Part shown: positions 8,760-17,113 of the stretch, piece after piece
Layout: each line of letters begins with the position of its first letter
Position numbering within the stretch: position 1 is the stretch's first letter
Assembly (NCBI RefSeq): GCF_900108245.1
Contig: NZ_FNUY01000001.1
Location: 868,001 to 932,000, forward strand
Source: Allobosea lathyri
Lineage (GTDB): Bacteria > Pseudomonadota > Alphaproteobacteria > Rhizobiales > Beijerinckiaceae
Direction of reading: 5' to 3'
Length of the DNA stretch: 64,000 nt
Made by a program: the position numbers and the translations under genes
Notes under the pieces: model-generated
The model's database searches: none
What the model was told of the DNA's origin: nothing
Seen by the model: only the letters and a program-made list of their open reading frames with translations

Positions 8760-9080
8760 ATGCCGAATATCACCTTCATCGACGCTCAGGGAGAGAGCCG
8801 GACCGTCGAGGGCGAGACCGGTTCGACGGTCATGGAAACCGCCGTGCGCAATGGCGTTCCCGGCATCGAGGCGGAGTGCGGCGGCGCCTGCGCCTGCGCC
8901 ACCTGCCATGTCTATGTCGACGAAGCCTGGGCCGCCAAGACCGGCCATGCCGAGTCGATGGAGGAGGACATGCTCGATTTCGCCTTCGACGTGCGCCCGA
9001 CCTCGCGGCTCTCCTGCCAGATCAGGATCAAGGACGATCTCGACGGGCTCGTGGTTCGCACGCCGCTCCGCCAGGGCTGA
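8760..9080 (+). CDS. Adrenodoxin-type [2Fe-2S] ferredoxin
   Basis: A 106-residue electron carrier. Cluster ligands are Cys40, Cys46, Cys49 (spacing C-x5-C-x2-C) and Cys86, the vertebrate/ISC-type ferredoxin pattern; an extra Cys44 lies within the loop. Ferredoxins of this type donate electrons to cytochrome P450s or to iron-sulfur cluster assembly. There is no P450 or reductase gene beside it, so the partner cannot be named. Tandem ATG codons lie at 8757 and 8760; the second is 6 bases from GGAG and is preferred. A longer frame starting at 8676 has no conserved content and crosses a palindromic repeat remnant. Confidence 0.88.
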   Translation: MPNITFIDAQGESRTVEGETGSTVMETAVRNGVPGIEAECGGACACATCHVYVDEAWAAKTGHAESMEEDMLDFAFDVRPTSRLSCQIRIKDDLDGLVVRTPLRQG

Positions 9081-9082
9081 CG

Positions 9083-10321
9083 CTACTCGGCCGCGGCCGG
9101 GACAGCCGGCCGCATGACGGTCTCGCTGCCCGGAGCGGGATGGCGCGGCACCAGGAAGGCCAGCGACAGCGATACCGTCGCCACCGCCGCTCCGATATAG
9201 AAGACGATCGCCGGGTCGCGGATCCAGATCAGCCCGAAGGTCACCGGCAGCACGACCGCCGCGATGTGGTTGATGGTGAAGGCGACGGCGGATGTCGGCG
9301 CGATATCGGCCGGGTCCGCGATCTTCTGGAAATAGGTGCGCTGCGCCAGGGTCAGCGTGAAGAACACGCCGTCCGTGATGAAGAGCGCTCCGGCGATGAA
9401 GACGCCCCATCCGGCGAAATGTCCGTGGCTCGCCAGCGCATATCCGACGAAGACGATGATCAGCGAGATATTCTCGAGCTGGATCGTGGCGCGCTCGCCG
9501 ACCTTGCCGACGAGATGGCCGAGCATCGGGCCCATGAAGGTGTTGATGCCATAGGTCGCCAGCAGCAGCGTTGCCGTCGCCGAGACGTCGTAGCCGAAGC
9601 GCTCGACCAGCAGGAAGCCGCCAAAGGCCATGAAGATCTGCCGGCGCGCGCCGGACATGAAGGTCAGCGCATAATAGAGCCAGTAGCGCTGCCGCAGCAC
9701 GAAGCTCTTGTTTTGCGGCACTGCGCCCTGAAAGCGCGGAAACAGCAGCCAGGCCGCAACCGCGAGCACCACGACGATGGTGCCGGAAATCACGAAGACC
9801 GGAATATAGCCGGGCTGGAGCACCCGCCAGATCACTGCGATCGACCCGAAGGCCAGAAGCTGCGCCATGGCAGACGCCCCGGCGATCTTGCCGAGCAGGC
9901 GCGGCGCCTCCGCTTTGGGCAGCAGCTGAAGCTGGAGCGATTGCTGCGCCGTCTCGTAATAGTGGAAGCCGAGCGACATGATCGTGGTCGTCAGCAGCAG
10001 GCCGCCCAATGTCGGGTAGAAGCCGGTCAGCGCGACGCCGATGCCCAATGTGATCAGGCTTAGATAGGCCAGGATCTGCTCGCGCATGATCCAGAACAGG
10101 ATGATGGCGGTGAAGGCGAGGAAGCCGGGAATCTCGCGCACCGATTGCAGGATGCCGATATCCTGCCCGGTGAAACCAGCCGCCTCCTTGGCGAAATTGT
10201 TCAGCAGCGCGCTCCAGCTCGCGTATCCCAGCCAGTTGATGAAGGCGAGCACCATCAGGAAGACGGTGGGCGAGTGCCGGAATGCCTGGAAGCCACGGGG
10301 AGCGGACGAAACGTCTGGCAT
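9083..10321 (-). CDS. Major facilitator superfamily transporter
   Basis: A 412-residue integral membrane protein with about twelve hydrophobic segments spread over its length, arranged as two halves, as in MFS secondary transporters. The N-terminus (after MPDVSSAPRG) leads directly into the first helix, TVFLMVLAFINWLGYASWSALLNNF. No substrate-defining motif was recognised; it could be an efflux or uptake carrier. ATG 10321 is chosen; a TTG at 10351 would add ten residues. The stop is two bases from the ferredoxin stop (convergent). A hairpin lies 20 bases upstream of the start. Confidence 0.75.
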   Translation of the reverse strand: MPDVSSAPRGFQAFRHSPTVFLMVLAFINWLGYASWSALLNNFAKEAAGFTGQDIGILQSVREIPGFLAFTAIILFWIMREQILAYLSLITLGIGVALTGFYPTLGGLLLTTTIMSLGFHYYETAQQSLQLQLLPKAEAPRLLGKIAGASAMAQLLAFGSIAVIWRVLQPGYIPVFVISGTIVVVLAVAAWLLFPRFQGAVPQNKSFVLRQRYWLYYALTFMSGARRQIFMAFGGFLLVERFGYDVSATATLLLATYGINTFMGPMLGHLVGKVGERATIQLENISLIIVFVGYALASHGHFAGWGVFIAGALFITDGVFFTLTLAQRTYFQKIADPADIAPTSAVAFTINHIAAVVLPVTFGLIWIRDPAIVFYIGAAVATVSLSLAFLVPRHPAPGSETVMRPAVPAAAE

Positions 10322-10340
10322 CGGACTACCGGGCAAGAGG

Positions 10341-10360
10341 AACGGCGCCAAAACGCCGTT
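10341..10360. other. Hairpin in the leader of the MFS gene
   Basis: The inverted repeat AACGGCG-6-CGCCGTT sits about 20 bases upstream of the MFS start codon, so it may be transcribed in the 5' leader or serve as a protein-binding site. It is not followed by a T run on the minus strand. Confidence 0.45.
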
Positions 10361-10526
10361 GCGGCTTCACAACCGTGGTCGTGTGCGGCGATAACTCTTA
10401 GTCTGCGGAATCGGAGCGTCAATTCCGGTGTGTCATGACGACCATGCAAATGCACCTTTGCGCTGGATCATCGCGAAGGCCTGACCGATCTCTATGATGT
10501 AGCGGCAAATCAGCGAGGAGGATGCG

Positions 10527-10949
10527 ATGTACAAGTCGATTCTGGTTCCCGTGGATCTCGCGGAGGCCGACCTCGCGACGCCGGCCATCACGGCGGCGGT
10601 CTCCTTCGCCCAGGCTTCGGGGGGCGCCGTCAGGCTGGTTTATGTCCGGTCGCTGGTGCCGATCACCTATATGGAGTTCGTGCCCGCCGATTTCGACGCC
10701 GAGCAGCAGGACGACGCGGAGGCCAGGCTGGCAGCCATCGCCGCCAGCGTGCCCCTGCCCGAAGAGCGGGTTTCGGCGAAAGTCCTGATCGGCTCGGTCC
10801 ATGGCGAGGTGCTGGCGGAGGCCGATGCCAGCGGCGCCGATCTGATCGTCATCGGCTCGCATGAGCCGGGCATGCTGGCCTATGTCATCGGCTCGAATGC
10901 ATCCGCCATCGTGCGGCGGGCGAAGTGCTCGGTGCTGGTCGTGCGCTGA
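10527..10949 (+). CDS. Universal stress protein (UspA family)
   Basis: A 140-residue cytoplasmic protein with the UspA start YKSILVPVDL and the C-terminal nucleotide-loop region DLIVIGSHEPGMLAYVIGSNA followed by CSVLVV. In ATP-binding members the loop is G-x2-G-x9-G-S/T; here the GS-HEPG and IGSNA elements fit it approximately. Such proteins bind ATP or AMP and support survival under stress. A strong AGGAGG site at 10517-10522 lies 4 bases before the ATG. It is a single-gene unit, convergent with the next gene across 15 bases. Confidence 0.9.
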   Translation: MYKSILVPVDLAEADLATPAITAAVSFAQASGGAVRLVYVRSLVPITYMEFVPADFDAEQQDDAEARLAAIAASVPLPEERVSAKVLIGSVHGEVLAEADASGADLIVIGSHEPGMLAYVIGSNASAIVRRAKCSVLVVR

Positions 10950-10964
10950 AGCCTGTGAGGGCGG

Positions 10965-11579
10965 TCAGTTCGCTGGCCGCCCGGGGACGAGGTCGTCGGG
11001 CACCTCGCCCGTCGCCAACTCGCGCGGCCGGTTGAGCTTCACCATCGGCCAGACCTGCCAACTGGACGCAGCGATCAGCAGCAGGCCCAGGAGTCCGGCC
11101 GAACTCGCGCCCTGCATGAAGGCGCGCATCGTGAAGAACAGCAACATCAGCAGCGAGAGCGTGCCGACAGCGGCCAGCGCCAGCCAGAAGGCGAAGGGCT
11201 TGCCGGCAACGAAGCTGACGCGCGGATTGGCCCGGGTGATGGCGGCCGAGAGCCCGCGGACGAAGCGGTGATAGCCGGCGTCGTCGCGGTCCATATCGGT
11301 CAGCGAGCGCCATGACAGGTTGCCGAAGGTGATGACCTTGCCGTCGGTCAGACGCAACTGCGTCCTGAATCCCTTCGAGCTGATATTGCTGGGTGCATAG
11401 ACGAAGCGCACCTGCTCGACCGCGCCGAGCCGGACCCGGTCGATCTTGCGGGTGGTGTCGATCTCCAGAACGTCGCCATCGATCTTATAGGCGACCTCGA
11501 AGCCAACAGGCCTCGGGCGCTGGCGCCAGGAGGGGGGAGGGGCGTCGTTGTCGATATCGTCATGCATGCGGCGAGCCAT
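10965..11579 (-). CDS. Uncharacterised membrane protein with PH-like N-terminal domain
   Basis: About 204 residues. The first half is soluble and beta-rich (EVAYKIDGDVLEIDT, VEQVRFVYAP, FRTQLRLTDGKVITFGNL), resembling the small PH-like or DUF domains seen on bacterial membrane proteins. The second half contains two hydrophobic helices, PFAFWLALAAVGTLSLLMLLF and AGLLGLLLIAASSWQVWPM. Function is unknown. The start is uncertain: ATG at 11579 or at 11567 (MHDDIDND), neither with a clear ribosome site. A longer frame to 11729 runs through repeat DNA and is discarded. Confidence 0.6.
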   Translation of the reverse strand: MARRMHDDIDNDAPPPSWRQRPRPVGFEVAYKIDGDVLEIDTTRKIDRVRLGAVEQVRFVYAPSNISSKGFRTQLRLTDGKVITFGNLSWRSLTDMDRDDAGYHRFVRGLSAAITRANPRVSFVAGKPFAFWLALAAVGTLSLLMLLFFTMRAFMQGASSAGLLGLLLIAASSWQVWPMVKLNRPRELATGEVPDDLVPGRPAN

Positions 11580-11625
11580 AGAGCATCGCGCCGAAAAGTG
11601 GGAACCGGTTTTCGGTGGACTGTTA
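11580..11625. repeat. Palindromic repeat, family C
   Basis: The core CCGAAAAGTGG-GAA-CCGGTTTTCGG forms an imperfect hairpin, preceded by GAGCATCGCG. The same core occurs at 15057 and, more diverged, at 56938, always between genes. Confidence 0.75.
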
Positions 11626-11654
11626 GAACATGCTGCATTTTGGTGGAAGCGCGG

Positions 11655-11785
11655 GTCATCCCGGCCGGAGCCCTCGGGTCCGACCTTCGGTCGGCCCAAG
11701 GATAAACTCCGCGCAGAGCCGGGATCCATGCCTGAACATCGATCGCAAGCGCTCCGGAATGGATCCCGGGTCAGCCCGGAATGAC
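11655..11785. repeat. Long palindromic repeat, family B
   Basis: This element begins GTCATCCCGG and ends CCGGAATGAC, with inner arms GGGATCCATG and ATGGATCCCGG. It is a diverged member of the family seen at 16100, 23532 and 31366. With the two neighbouring repeats it fills the 410-base gap between the PH-like protein and the VWA gene; no other gene is seen there. Confidence 0.8.
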
Positions 11786-11848
11786 CGCGTGTTTCCCAGC
11801 GAAATCAGCGCGCTCTAGCCGATCCCCTTCGATCCCATGTTAGCATTT

Positions 11849-11970
11849 CCTCAGCCCTCATCCTGAGGAGCCGCGAAGCGGCGTCTCGAAGGATGCTTCA
11901 GGGGGCGCCAGAGCAATCTGGACCATCCTTCGAGACGCGCCTGCGGCGCTCCTCAGGATGAGGGCTGAGG
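11849..11970. repeat. Long palindromic repeat, family A
   Basis: Outer arms CCTCAGCCCTCATCCTGAGG and its near-perfect complement, inner arms GTCTCGAAGGATG and CATCCTTCGAGACG. Related copies lie at 30219 (inside xdhA) and 55121. The short frame that can be translated from it (SPHPEERRRRVSKDG) is an artefact of the repeat. Confidence 0.85.
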
Positions 11971-11989
11971 GAATCTCGAAGCAGTCTTG

Positions 11990-13165
11990 TCAGCGCGCCA
12001 GAACCTTCATCGCGCCGTCGAGCCCATCCAGCGTCAGCGGGAACATGCGCCCGCCCATCAGTCCGCCGATCTGGCGGATCGACTGCGTGTAGCTCCAGAG
12101 GTGCTGCTGCACCGGGTTGAGCCAGACCGATTTCTGGAACCTGCCGGTCAGGCGCTCCATCCAGACCTGACCGGCCTCCTCGTTCCAATGCTCGACCGAA
12201 CCGCCGGGCATGGCGATCTCATAGGGGCTCATCGAGGCGTCGCCGACGAAGACGATCCGGTAATCGGCCGGATAGGTGCGCAGGATATCCCAGGTCGGGA
12301 TGACCTGATCGTGCCGGCGGCGGTTTTCGCGCCAGACCCGCTCATAGGGGCAGTTGTGAAAGTAGAAATGCTCGAAATGCTTGAACTCGGCGCGCGCTGC
12401 CGAGAACAGCTCCTCCGCCAGCTCGATATGCCAGTCCATCGAGCCGCCGACATCGAGGAAGAGCAGGACCTTGACGGCATTGCGCCGTTCGGGCCGCAGC
12501 TTGACGTCGAGATAGCCGTGCCGGGCGGTTTCCGAGATGGTTGAATCGAGGTCGAGTTCCTCGGCCGCGCCAGTGCGCGCGAATTTGCGCAGGCGGCGCA
12601 GCGCGATCCTGAGATTGCGCACACCGAGCTCGCGGGTGTCGTCGAAATCCTTGAACTCGCGCTTGTCCCAGACCTTGACCGCGCGGAAATTGCGGTTGCC
12701 GTCCTGGCCGATGCGGACGCCTTCGGGATTATAGCCGTAAGCGCCATAGGGCGAGGTGCCGGCGGTGCCGATCCATTTCGAACCGCCCTGATGCCGGCCC
12801 TTCTGCTCGTCGAGCCGCTGTTTCAGCGTCTCCCAGAGCTTGTCCCAGCCGAGCGCCTCGATCTGCGCCTTTTCCTCGTCGGTCAGGAATTTCTCGGCGA
12901 GCTTGCGCAGCCATTCTTCGGGAATGCCGGCCTGTTCGATCGCCTGCTGAAGCGTCTCCATGCCCTTGAACACCTGGGCGAAGACCTGGTCGAAGCGATC
13001 GAGATGGCGTTCGTCCTTCACCAGACAGGTGCGGGCGAGATAGTAGAATTCGTCGACACGGTGTTCGGCGAGATCAGCCTCGACCCCTTCGAGCAGCGCC
13101 AAGTACTCCCGCAGCGTGACGGGAACCTTGGCGGCGCGGAGATCGGTGAAGAGGCGAAGGAACAT
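11990..13165 (-). CDS. VWA domain-containing CoxE-like protein
   Basis: A 391-residue soluble protein of the CoxE/VWA group. The metal-ion-dependent adhesion site appears as LLFLDVGGSMDWHI at about residues 228-241, where the usual D-x-S-x-S has become D-x-G-G-S, and as FVGDASMSPYEI further on. CoxE-type proteins work with MoxR-type AAA ATPases in metal-centre insertion or protein maturation. No MoxR gene lies in this window, although in many genomes the ATPase gene is adjacent. The start at 13165 has no strong ribosome site but precedes the conserved start FLRLFTDLRAAKVPVTLREY. It sits between the repeat cluster and HU. Confidence 0.82.
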   Translation of the reverse strand: MFLRLFTDLRAAKVPVTLREYLALLEGVEADLAEHRVDEFYYLARTCLVKDERHLDRFDQVFAQVFKGMETLQQAIEQAGIPEEWLRKLAEKFLTDEEKAQIEALGWDKLWETLKQRLDEQKGRHQGGSKWIGTAGTSPYGAYGYNPEGVRIGQDGNRNFRAVKVWDKREFKDFDDTRELGVRNLRIALRRLRKFARTGAAEELDLDSTISETARHGYLDVKLRPERRNAVKVLLFLDVGGSMDWHIELAEELFSAARAEFKHFEHFYFHNCPYERVWRENRRRHDQVIPTWDILRTYPADYRIVFVGDASMSPYEIAMPGGSVEHWNEEAGQVWMERLTGRFQKSVWLNPVQQHLWSYTQSIRQIGGLMGGRMFPLTLDGLDGAMKVLAR

Positions 13166-13248
13166 GCGCCTAATGTGCGGGCAAAGAGCCCGGGGTCAAG
13201 CAGCGCCCGCGCCCGAGGCGAAGGCGCTGCTCGAGCCGGATGGTCGCT

Positions 13249-13521
13249 TTACGCAACCGCCTCGGCGAGGTCCTTGGTGACCTTGAACTTGACGACGGTC
13301 TTGGCAGGAACCTTGATCGTGGCGCCGGTCGAGGGGTTGCGGGCCTCGCGGGCCTCGCGCTTGGCGGCAGACAGCTTGCCGACGCCGCCCAGCGTGATGT
13401 CGTCGCCCGACTTCAGCGTCTTTGCGACGACGGCGCCCAGCGAGGTCAGGATGGCTGTGACGTCGGCCTTGGTCTTGCCGGTCTCGTCAGCGATGGCAGC
13501 GATCAGTTCGTTCTTGGTCAT
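13249..13521 (-). CDS. hup: HU-family nucleoid DNA-binding protein
   Basis: A complete 90-residue HU protein: MTKNELIAAIADETGKTKADV forms the dimerising helices and the beta-arm carries REARNPSTGATIKVPA, the near-invariant DNA-intercalating segment around the conserved Pro. It bends and compacts DNA as a dimer. The start is fixed by a strong AAGGAGG site just upstream. The roughly 250-base leader up to 13768 probably holds its promoter. There is nothing unusual in length or composition. Confidence 0.95.
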   Translation of the reverse strand: MTKNELIAAIADETGKTKADVTAILTSLGAVVAKTLKSGDDITLGGVGKLSAAKREAREARNPSTGATIKVPAKTVVKFKVTKDLAEAVA

Positions 13522-13767
13522 GAAATCCTCCTTGAGAAGGGTGTTGTACGGCGTTTCGCGCAAGGCCGTGGCGGTTCGTGTCTGCTTATTCCACAAAACG
13601 TCACAACCGCAGCGCGATGCGCGAGTCTGGCAGTTGCCACGCTTGTTGTCGAAAGACGATGGCCGTGGCCGTAGATACGCACAGAAATCAGCTTCGTTCC
13701 CGGAAACCTAACCGTAAAAAGATACGATTGCGGCTTGGCGGCGGTCGCGATTGACAAATCGCGCCGT

Positions 13768-13789
13768 ATTATTTCAAGCTTGAAATAAT
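13768..13789. promoter_or_regulatory. Perfect 22-base palindrome upstream of the flavin monooxygenase
   Basis: A perfect inverted repeat with the inner 20 bases TTATTTCAAGCTTGAAATAA (13769-13788), centred on AAGCTT. It lies 21 bases before the chosen start codon and just downstream of a TTGACA hexamer at 13751-13756, an arrangement suited to a repressor operator. A near match (TTTCAAGCTTAAAATA) sits upstream of livK at 21245. AAGCTT-centred AT-rich palindromes are common for MarR-type repressors of aromatic-acid genes, but the regulator is not identified here. Confidence 0.7.
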
Positions 13790-13810
13790 TAAGCGATGCT
13801 GGGGAACGGC

Positions 13811-15055
13811 ATGAAAGTGATCATCGTCGGGGGTGGAATCGGGGGGCTCACCCTGGCCCTCATGCTGCATGCGCGGGGCATCGCGGCAACCGTCTACGAG
13901 CAGTCCTCCGAGATCCGCGAGGTCGGCGTCGGCATCAACACCTTGCCGCATGCGATCCGCGAACTGGCCGATCTCGGCCTCCTGCCGGCGCTGGATGCGG
14001 CAGCGATCCGCACCCGCGAATTGATCTACATGAACCGTTTCGGCCAGACGGTCTGGCGCGAACCGCGCGGCCTGCATGCGGGCGCACCGGTGCCGCAATT
14101 CTCGATCCATCGCGGCCGGCTGCAAGGCGTGATCCGCGATGCGGTCGTCGAGCGGCTCGGCCCCGGCGCGCTGCGCACTGGCAGGCGGCTGCAGGGCTTC
14201 CTGCAGGACGAGGGCGGCGTCACCGCCCATTTCACCGACGCGCGCCGTGGCGAGGCTGGTGAGACGGCACGTGCCGACATTCTCATCGCGGCCGATGGCA
14301 TCCATTCGATGGTTCGGGGGCACTATTTCCCCGACCAGGGGCCGCCGCGCTGGAACGGTGTCCAGATGTGGCGCGGCGCCTGCGACTGGCCGGTCTTCCT
14401 CGACGGCGAGAGCATGATCATCGCCGGCGGCATGGCGGGCAAGCTGGTGCTGTATCCGATTGCGCCAGGAAGCACGCCGCAGACGCGACTGACCAACTGG
14501 GTCGTCAACATCCGCACCGGCGACCCCGCCAAGCCGCCGCCAAAGGAGGCGTGGTCGAAACCCGGGCGGCTCGAGGATGTGCTGCCCTTCGCGCGCCGTT
14601 TCACGGTGCCAGGCGTCGACATCCTCGCCTTGATCCAGCAGAGCCCCGGCTTCTGGGACTATCCGATGTGCGATCGCGACCCGCTGCCGCGCTGGTCCCA
14701 TGGCCGCGTGACGCTGCTCGGCGACGCCGCCCACCCCATGTACCCGGTGGGCTCCAACGGCGCCTCGCAGGCGATCCTCGATGCCCGCTGCCTCGCCGAT
14801 CTGCTGGTCAGGTCAGAGCATCCGCGTCATGCGCTTGCGGCCTATGAGGCCGTGCGCCTGCCCGCGACGGCGGAGATCGTCGCGATGAACCGCGTCGGTG
14901 GCCCGGAGCGCGTCATCGATGCCGTCGAGGCGCTTGCTCCCAACGGCTTCGACGATGTCGAGCGGGTGCTGAGCTATGCCAAGCGCGAGGCGATCGTGAA
15001 GTCCTATGCGGGGAAGGCGGGCTTTGCGCCCGAGCAATTGCTGAAGCACGCCTAG
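13811..15055 (+). CDS. PhzS-like FAD-dependent monooxygenase
   Basis: A 414-residue class A flavoprotein monooxygenase. The N-terminal FAD-binding loop is VIIVGGGIGGLTLAL; the second FAD motif GDAAHPMYPVGSNGASQAI is near residues 304-322. The segment VGVGINTLPHAIRELADLGL and the WREPRG and FSIHRG blocks closely resemble Pseudomonas PhzS (5-methylphenazine-1-carboxylate 1-monooxygenase), as I recall that sequence. It probably hydroxylates an aromatic or heteroaromatic carboxylate using NAD(P)H and oxygen. The start at 13811 has GGGGAA upstream; ATG 13796 is possible but lacks a site. The palindromic operator and the Liv importer with a related motif suggest that uptake and hydroxylation of one substrate are co-controlled. 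Confidence 0.8.
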   Translation: MKVIIVGGGIGGLTLALMLHARGIAATVYEQSSEIREVGVGINTLPHAIRELADLGLLPALDAAAIRTRELIYMNRFGQTVWREPRGLHAGAPVPQFSIHRGRLQGVIRDAVVERLGPGALRTGRRLQGFLQDEGGVTAHFTDARRGEAGETARADILIAADGIHSMVRGHYFPDQGPPRWNGVQMWRGACDWPVFLDGESMIIAGGMAGKLVLYPIAPGSTPQTRLTNWVVNIRTGDPAKPPPKEAWSKPGRLEDVLPFARRFTVPGVDILALIQQSPGFWDYPMCDRDPLPRWSHGRVTLLGDAAHPMYPVGSNGASQAILDARCLADLLVRSEHPRHALAAYEAVRLPATAEIVAMNRVGGPERVIDAVEALAPNGFDDVERVLSYAKREAIVKSYAGKAGFAPEQLLKHA

Positions 15056-15056
15056 G

Positions 15057-15107
15057 CATCGGCCCGAAAAGTGGAATGCGGTTTTCGGAAAAAAGCCGAT
15101 GCTCTAG
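15057..15107. repeat. Palindromic repeat, family C (best copy)
   Basis: GCATCGGC-CCGAAAAGTGG...CGGTTTTCGG...GCCGATGC forms a long imperfect stem directly after the monooxygenase stop and before the convergent PilZ stop, where it might also act as a transcriptional end point. Confidence 0.8.
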
Positions 15108-15111
15108 GCGC

Positions 15112-15474
15112 TCAGCCGGCTTCGGTGAGCTGCCGTATCCGCGTCTTGAGCTGAGCATTGTTCTGTTCGGCAAGCTTCAGTCTGCGTGCGAGATCGAGCG
15201 GTACGATCTCGACCGCTCCGCCGCCAATCTCGAAGACAATGCCGATGCGCTCGCCGTCGCGCCAGCGCAGGCGCGCCGGGTACGAGCGCTGACGCTGGGG
15301 AATAGTGAGATCGAAGGCGATCGGCAGCGCGATGGAGTCGGAGATCAGCAGCAGCGCCCCGTCGTCCGAGATATTGCGAACAAGGCAATCCAGCGTCGAC
15401 CGCTGCTGATTGAAGCTGACGCGCCCGCCTAGCAGGCTGCGCAGGCGAGGCGTCTTGCGGCGCTCGATCGTCAT
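15112..15474 (-). CDS. PilZ-domain c-di-GMP-binding protein
   Basis: A 120-residue protein holding one PilZ domain. Both ligand motifs are present: RRKTPR at residues 5-10 (R-x3-R) and N34-x-S36-x2-G39 (NISDDG). These bind the c-di-GMP dimer. A short charged helix (LAEQNNAQLKTRIRQLTEAG) forms the tail. Stand-alone PilZ proteins couple c-di-GMP to motility, exopolysaccharide or transcription; no such target is adjacent. It is convergent with the monooxygenase and 117 bases downstream of the cupin gene on the same strand. Confidence 0.88.
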   Translation of the reverse strand: MTIERRKTPRLRSLLGGRVSFNQQRSTLDCLVRNISDDGALLLISDSIALPIAFDLTIPQRQRSYPARLRWRDGERIGIVFEIGGGAVEIVPLDLARRLKLAEQNNAQLKTRIRQLTEAG

Positions 15475-15590
15475 ACTGCTGTCCCCACCGGCATTTGATT
15501 ACGATACGTAATGCAACCTGTGGATGGTTATGCCCGAGGCGGCGGCGAAAGGCAGCCCTTAGCTTTGGTTAACCTTAACCGCCGCGCCGC

Positions 15591-16049
15591 TCACGCGCCT
15601 TCGGGCGGCGGCGGCAGGAAGTCGATCTCGTATTTCGCCGACAGCGCGACGACTTCGGCCGGGTTCTGCTGGGGCATCGAATGGATCGCCCAGAACAGAT
15701 CGTAAAGCCGTCCGGTCGGGGCGACCCAAAACAGGCATTTCACGGTCGCGTCGCTCTTGTTGAACAGGCCGTGGGGGACATTGCGCGGCAGCCGGACCAG
15801 GTCGCCGGTGGTCGCGACGCTCTCCTGACCGTCGAGCACGAGGTCGAGACGGCCTTCGAGCATATAGACGAACTCATCCTGGGTCGGATGGATATGGGGC
15901 GGAACGAAGGTGCCGGGCGGGAAGGTCGCGTGCCAGGCGAATGAGTCCTCGCTCAGCATCTTAGGCACATAGGTCTGGCCCAGAATATTCCACGATATGG
16001 CGTCGAGGCCCTCATTGGCCTTGGTCACTCCGGCGGTCAGCGGCTTCAT
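15591..16049 (-). CDS. Cupin-domain protein, possible ring-cleavage or isomerase enzyme
   Basis: A 152-residue single-cupin protein. The first metal motif is PPHIHPTQDEFVYMLEG (H-x-H-x4-E-x6-G) and the second is around LPRNVPHGLFN, giving a likely three-His-one-Glu metal site. Small cupins include dioxygenases, isomerases and sugar-binding proteins, and the reaction is not decidable here. It follows livF on the same strand after a family B repeat, and faces the flavin monooxygenase. A role in metabolising the substrate imported by the Liv system is plausible. The start at 16049 has an AAAGAGG ribosome site. Confidence 0.75.
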   Translation of the reverse strand: MKPLTAGVTKANEGLDAISWNILGQTYVPKMLSEDSFAWHATFPPGTFVPPHIHPTQDEFVYMLEGRLDLVLDGQESVATTGDLVRLPRNVPHGLFNKSDATVKCLFWVAPTGRLYDLFWAIHSMPQQNPAEVVALSAKYEIDFLPPPPEGA

Positions 16050-16099
16050 GGCGTTTTCCTCTTTTCGTTTCTTCGTGTCGGTGGGTTGCAAAGCACGAC

Positions 16100-16205
16100 G
16101 TCATCCCGGACGCAGCGAAGCGGAGATCCGGGATCCATCATAGGGCGATGTCGAGCCTTACGATGGTCCCGGATCTCCGCGGCTGCGCCGCTTGTCCGGG
16201 ATGAC
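16100..16205. repeat. Long palindromic repeat, family B
   Basis: GTCATCCCGGACGCAGCGAA with inner GGAGATCCGGGATCCATC, then the complementary arms CCCGGATCTCCGCGG and TTGTCCGGGATGAC. It lies between livF and the cupin gene inside the apparent operon. Confidence 0.85.
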
Positions 16206-16254
16206 GGAGTGGATGGGGCATCTGAAAGACAGCCACTTCGATGTGTCATCGGCC

Positions 16255-16953
<699 letters not shown>

Positions 16954-16971
16954 GGCGGGGCGACCCCTCCC

Positions 16972-17093
16972 GTCATTCCGGGGCGCGCAGCGAACCCGGA
17001 ACCCACGAACAGGCGCGACGCTCCGATGGCGTCATGACTGGCGTACCCGATCGTGGGTTCCGGGTTCTTCGCTATGCGAAGCCCCGGAATGAC
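16972..17093. repeat. Long palindromic repeat, family B variant
   Basis: Outer arms GTCATTCCGGGGC and GCCCCGGAATGAC, inner arms GAACCCGGAACCCACGA and TCGTGGGTTCCGGGTT. It fills almost all of the livG-livF gap. Confidence 0.8.
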
Positions 17094-17113
17094 AGATGTG
17101 GAGCGTGTCACCA

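Noticed and set aside
11898..12188. A short frame translating as SPHPEERRRRVSKDG
   Set aside because: It is the translation of a family A palindromic repeat overlapping the VWA gene end. The same words appear wherever that repeat occurs, so it is not a gene.
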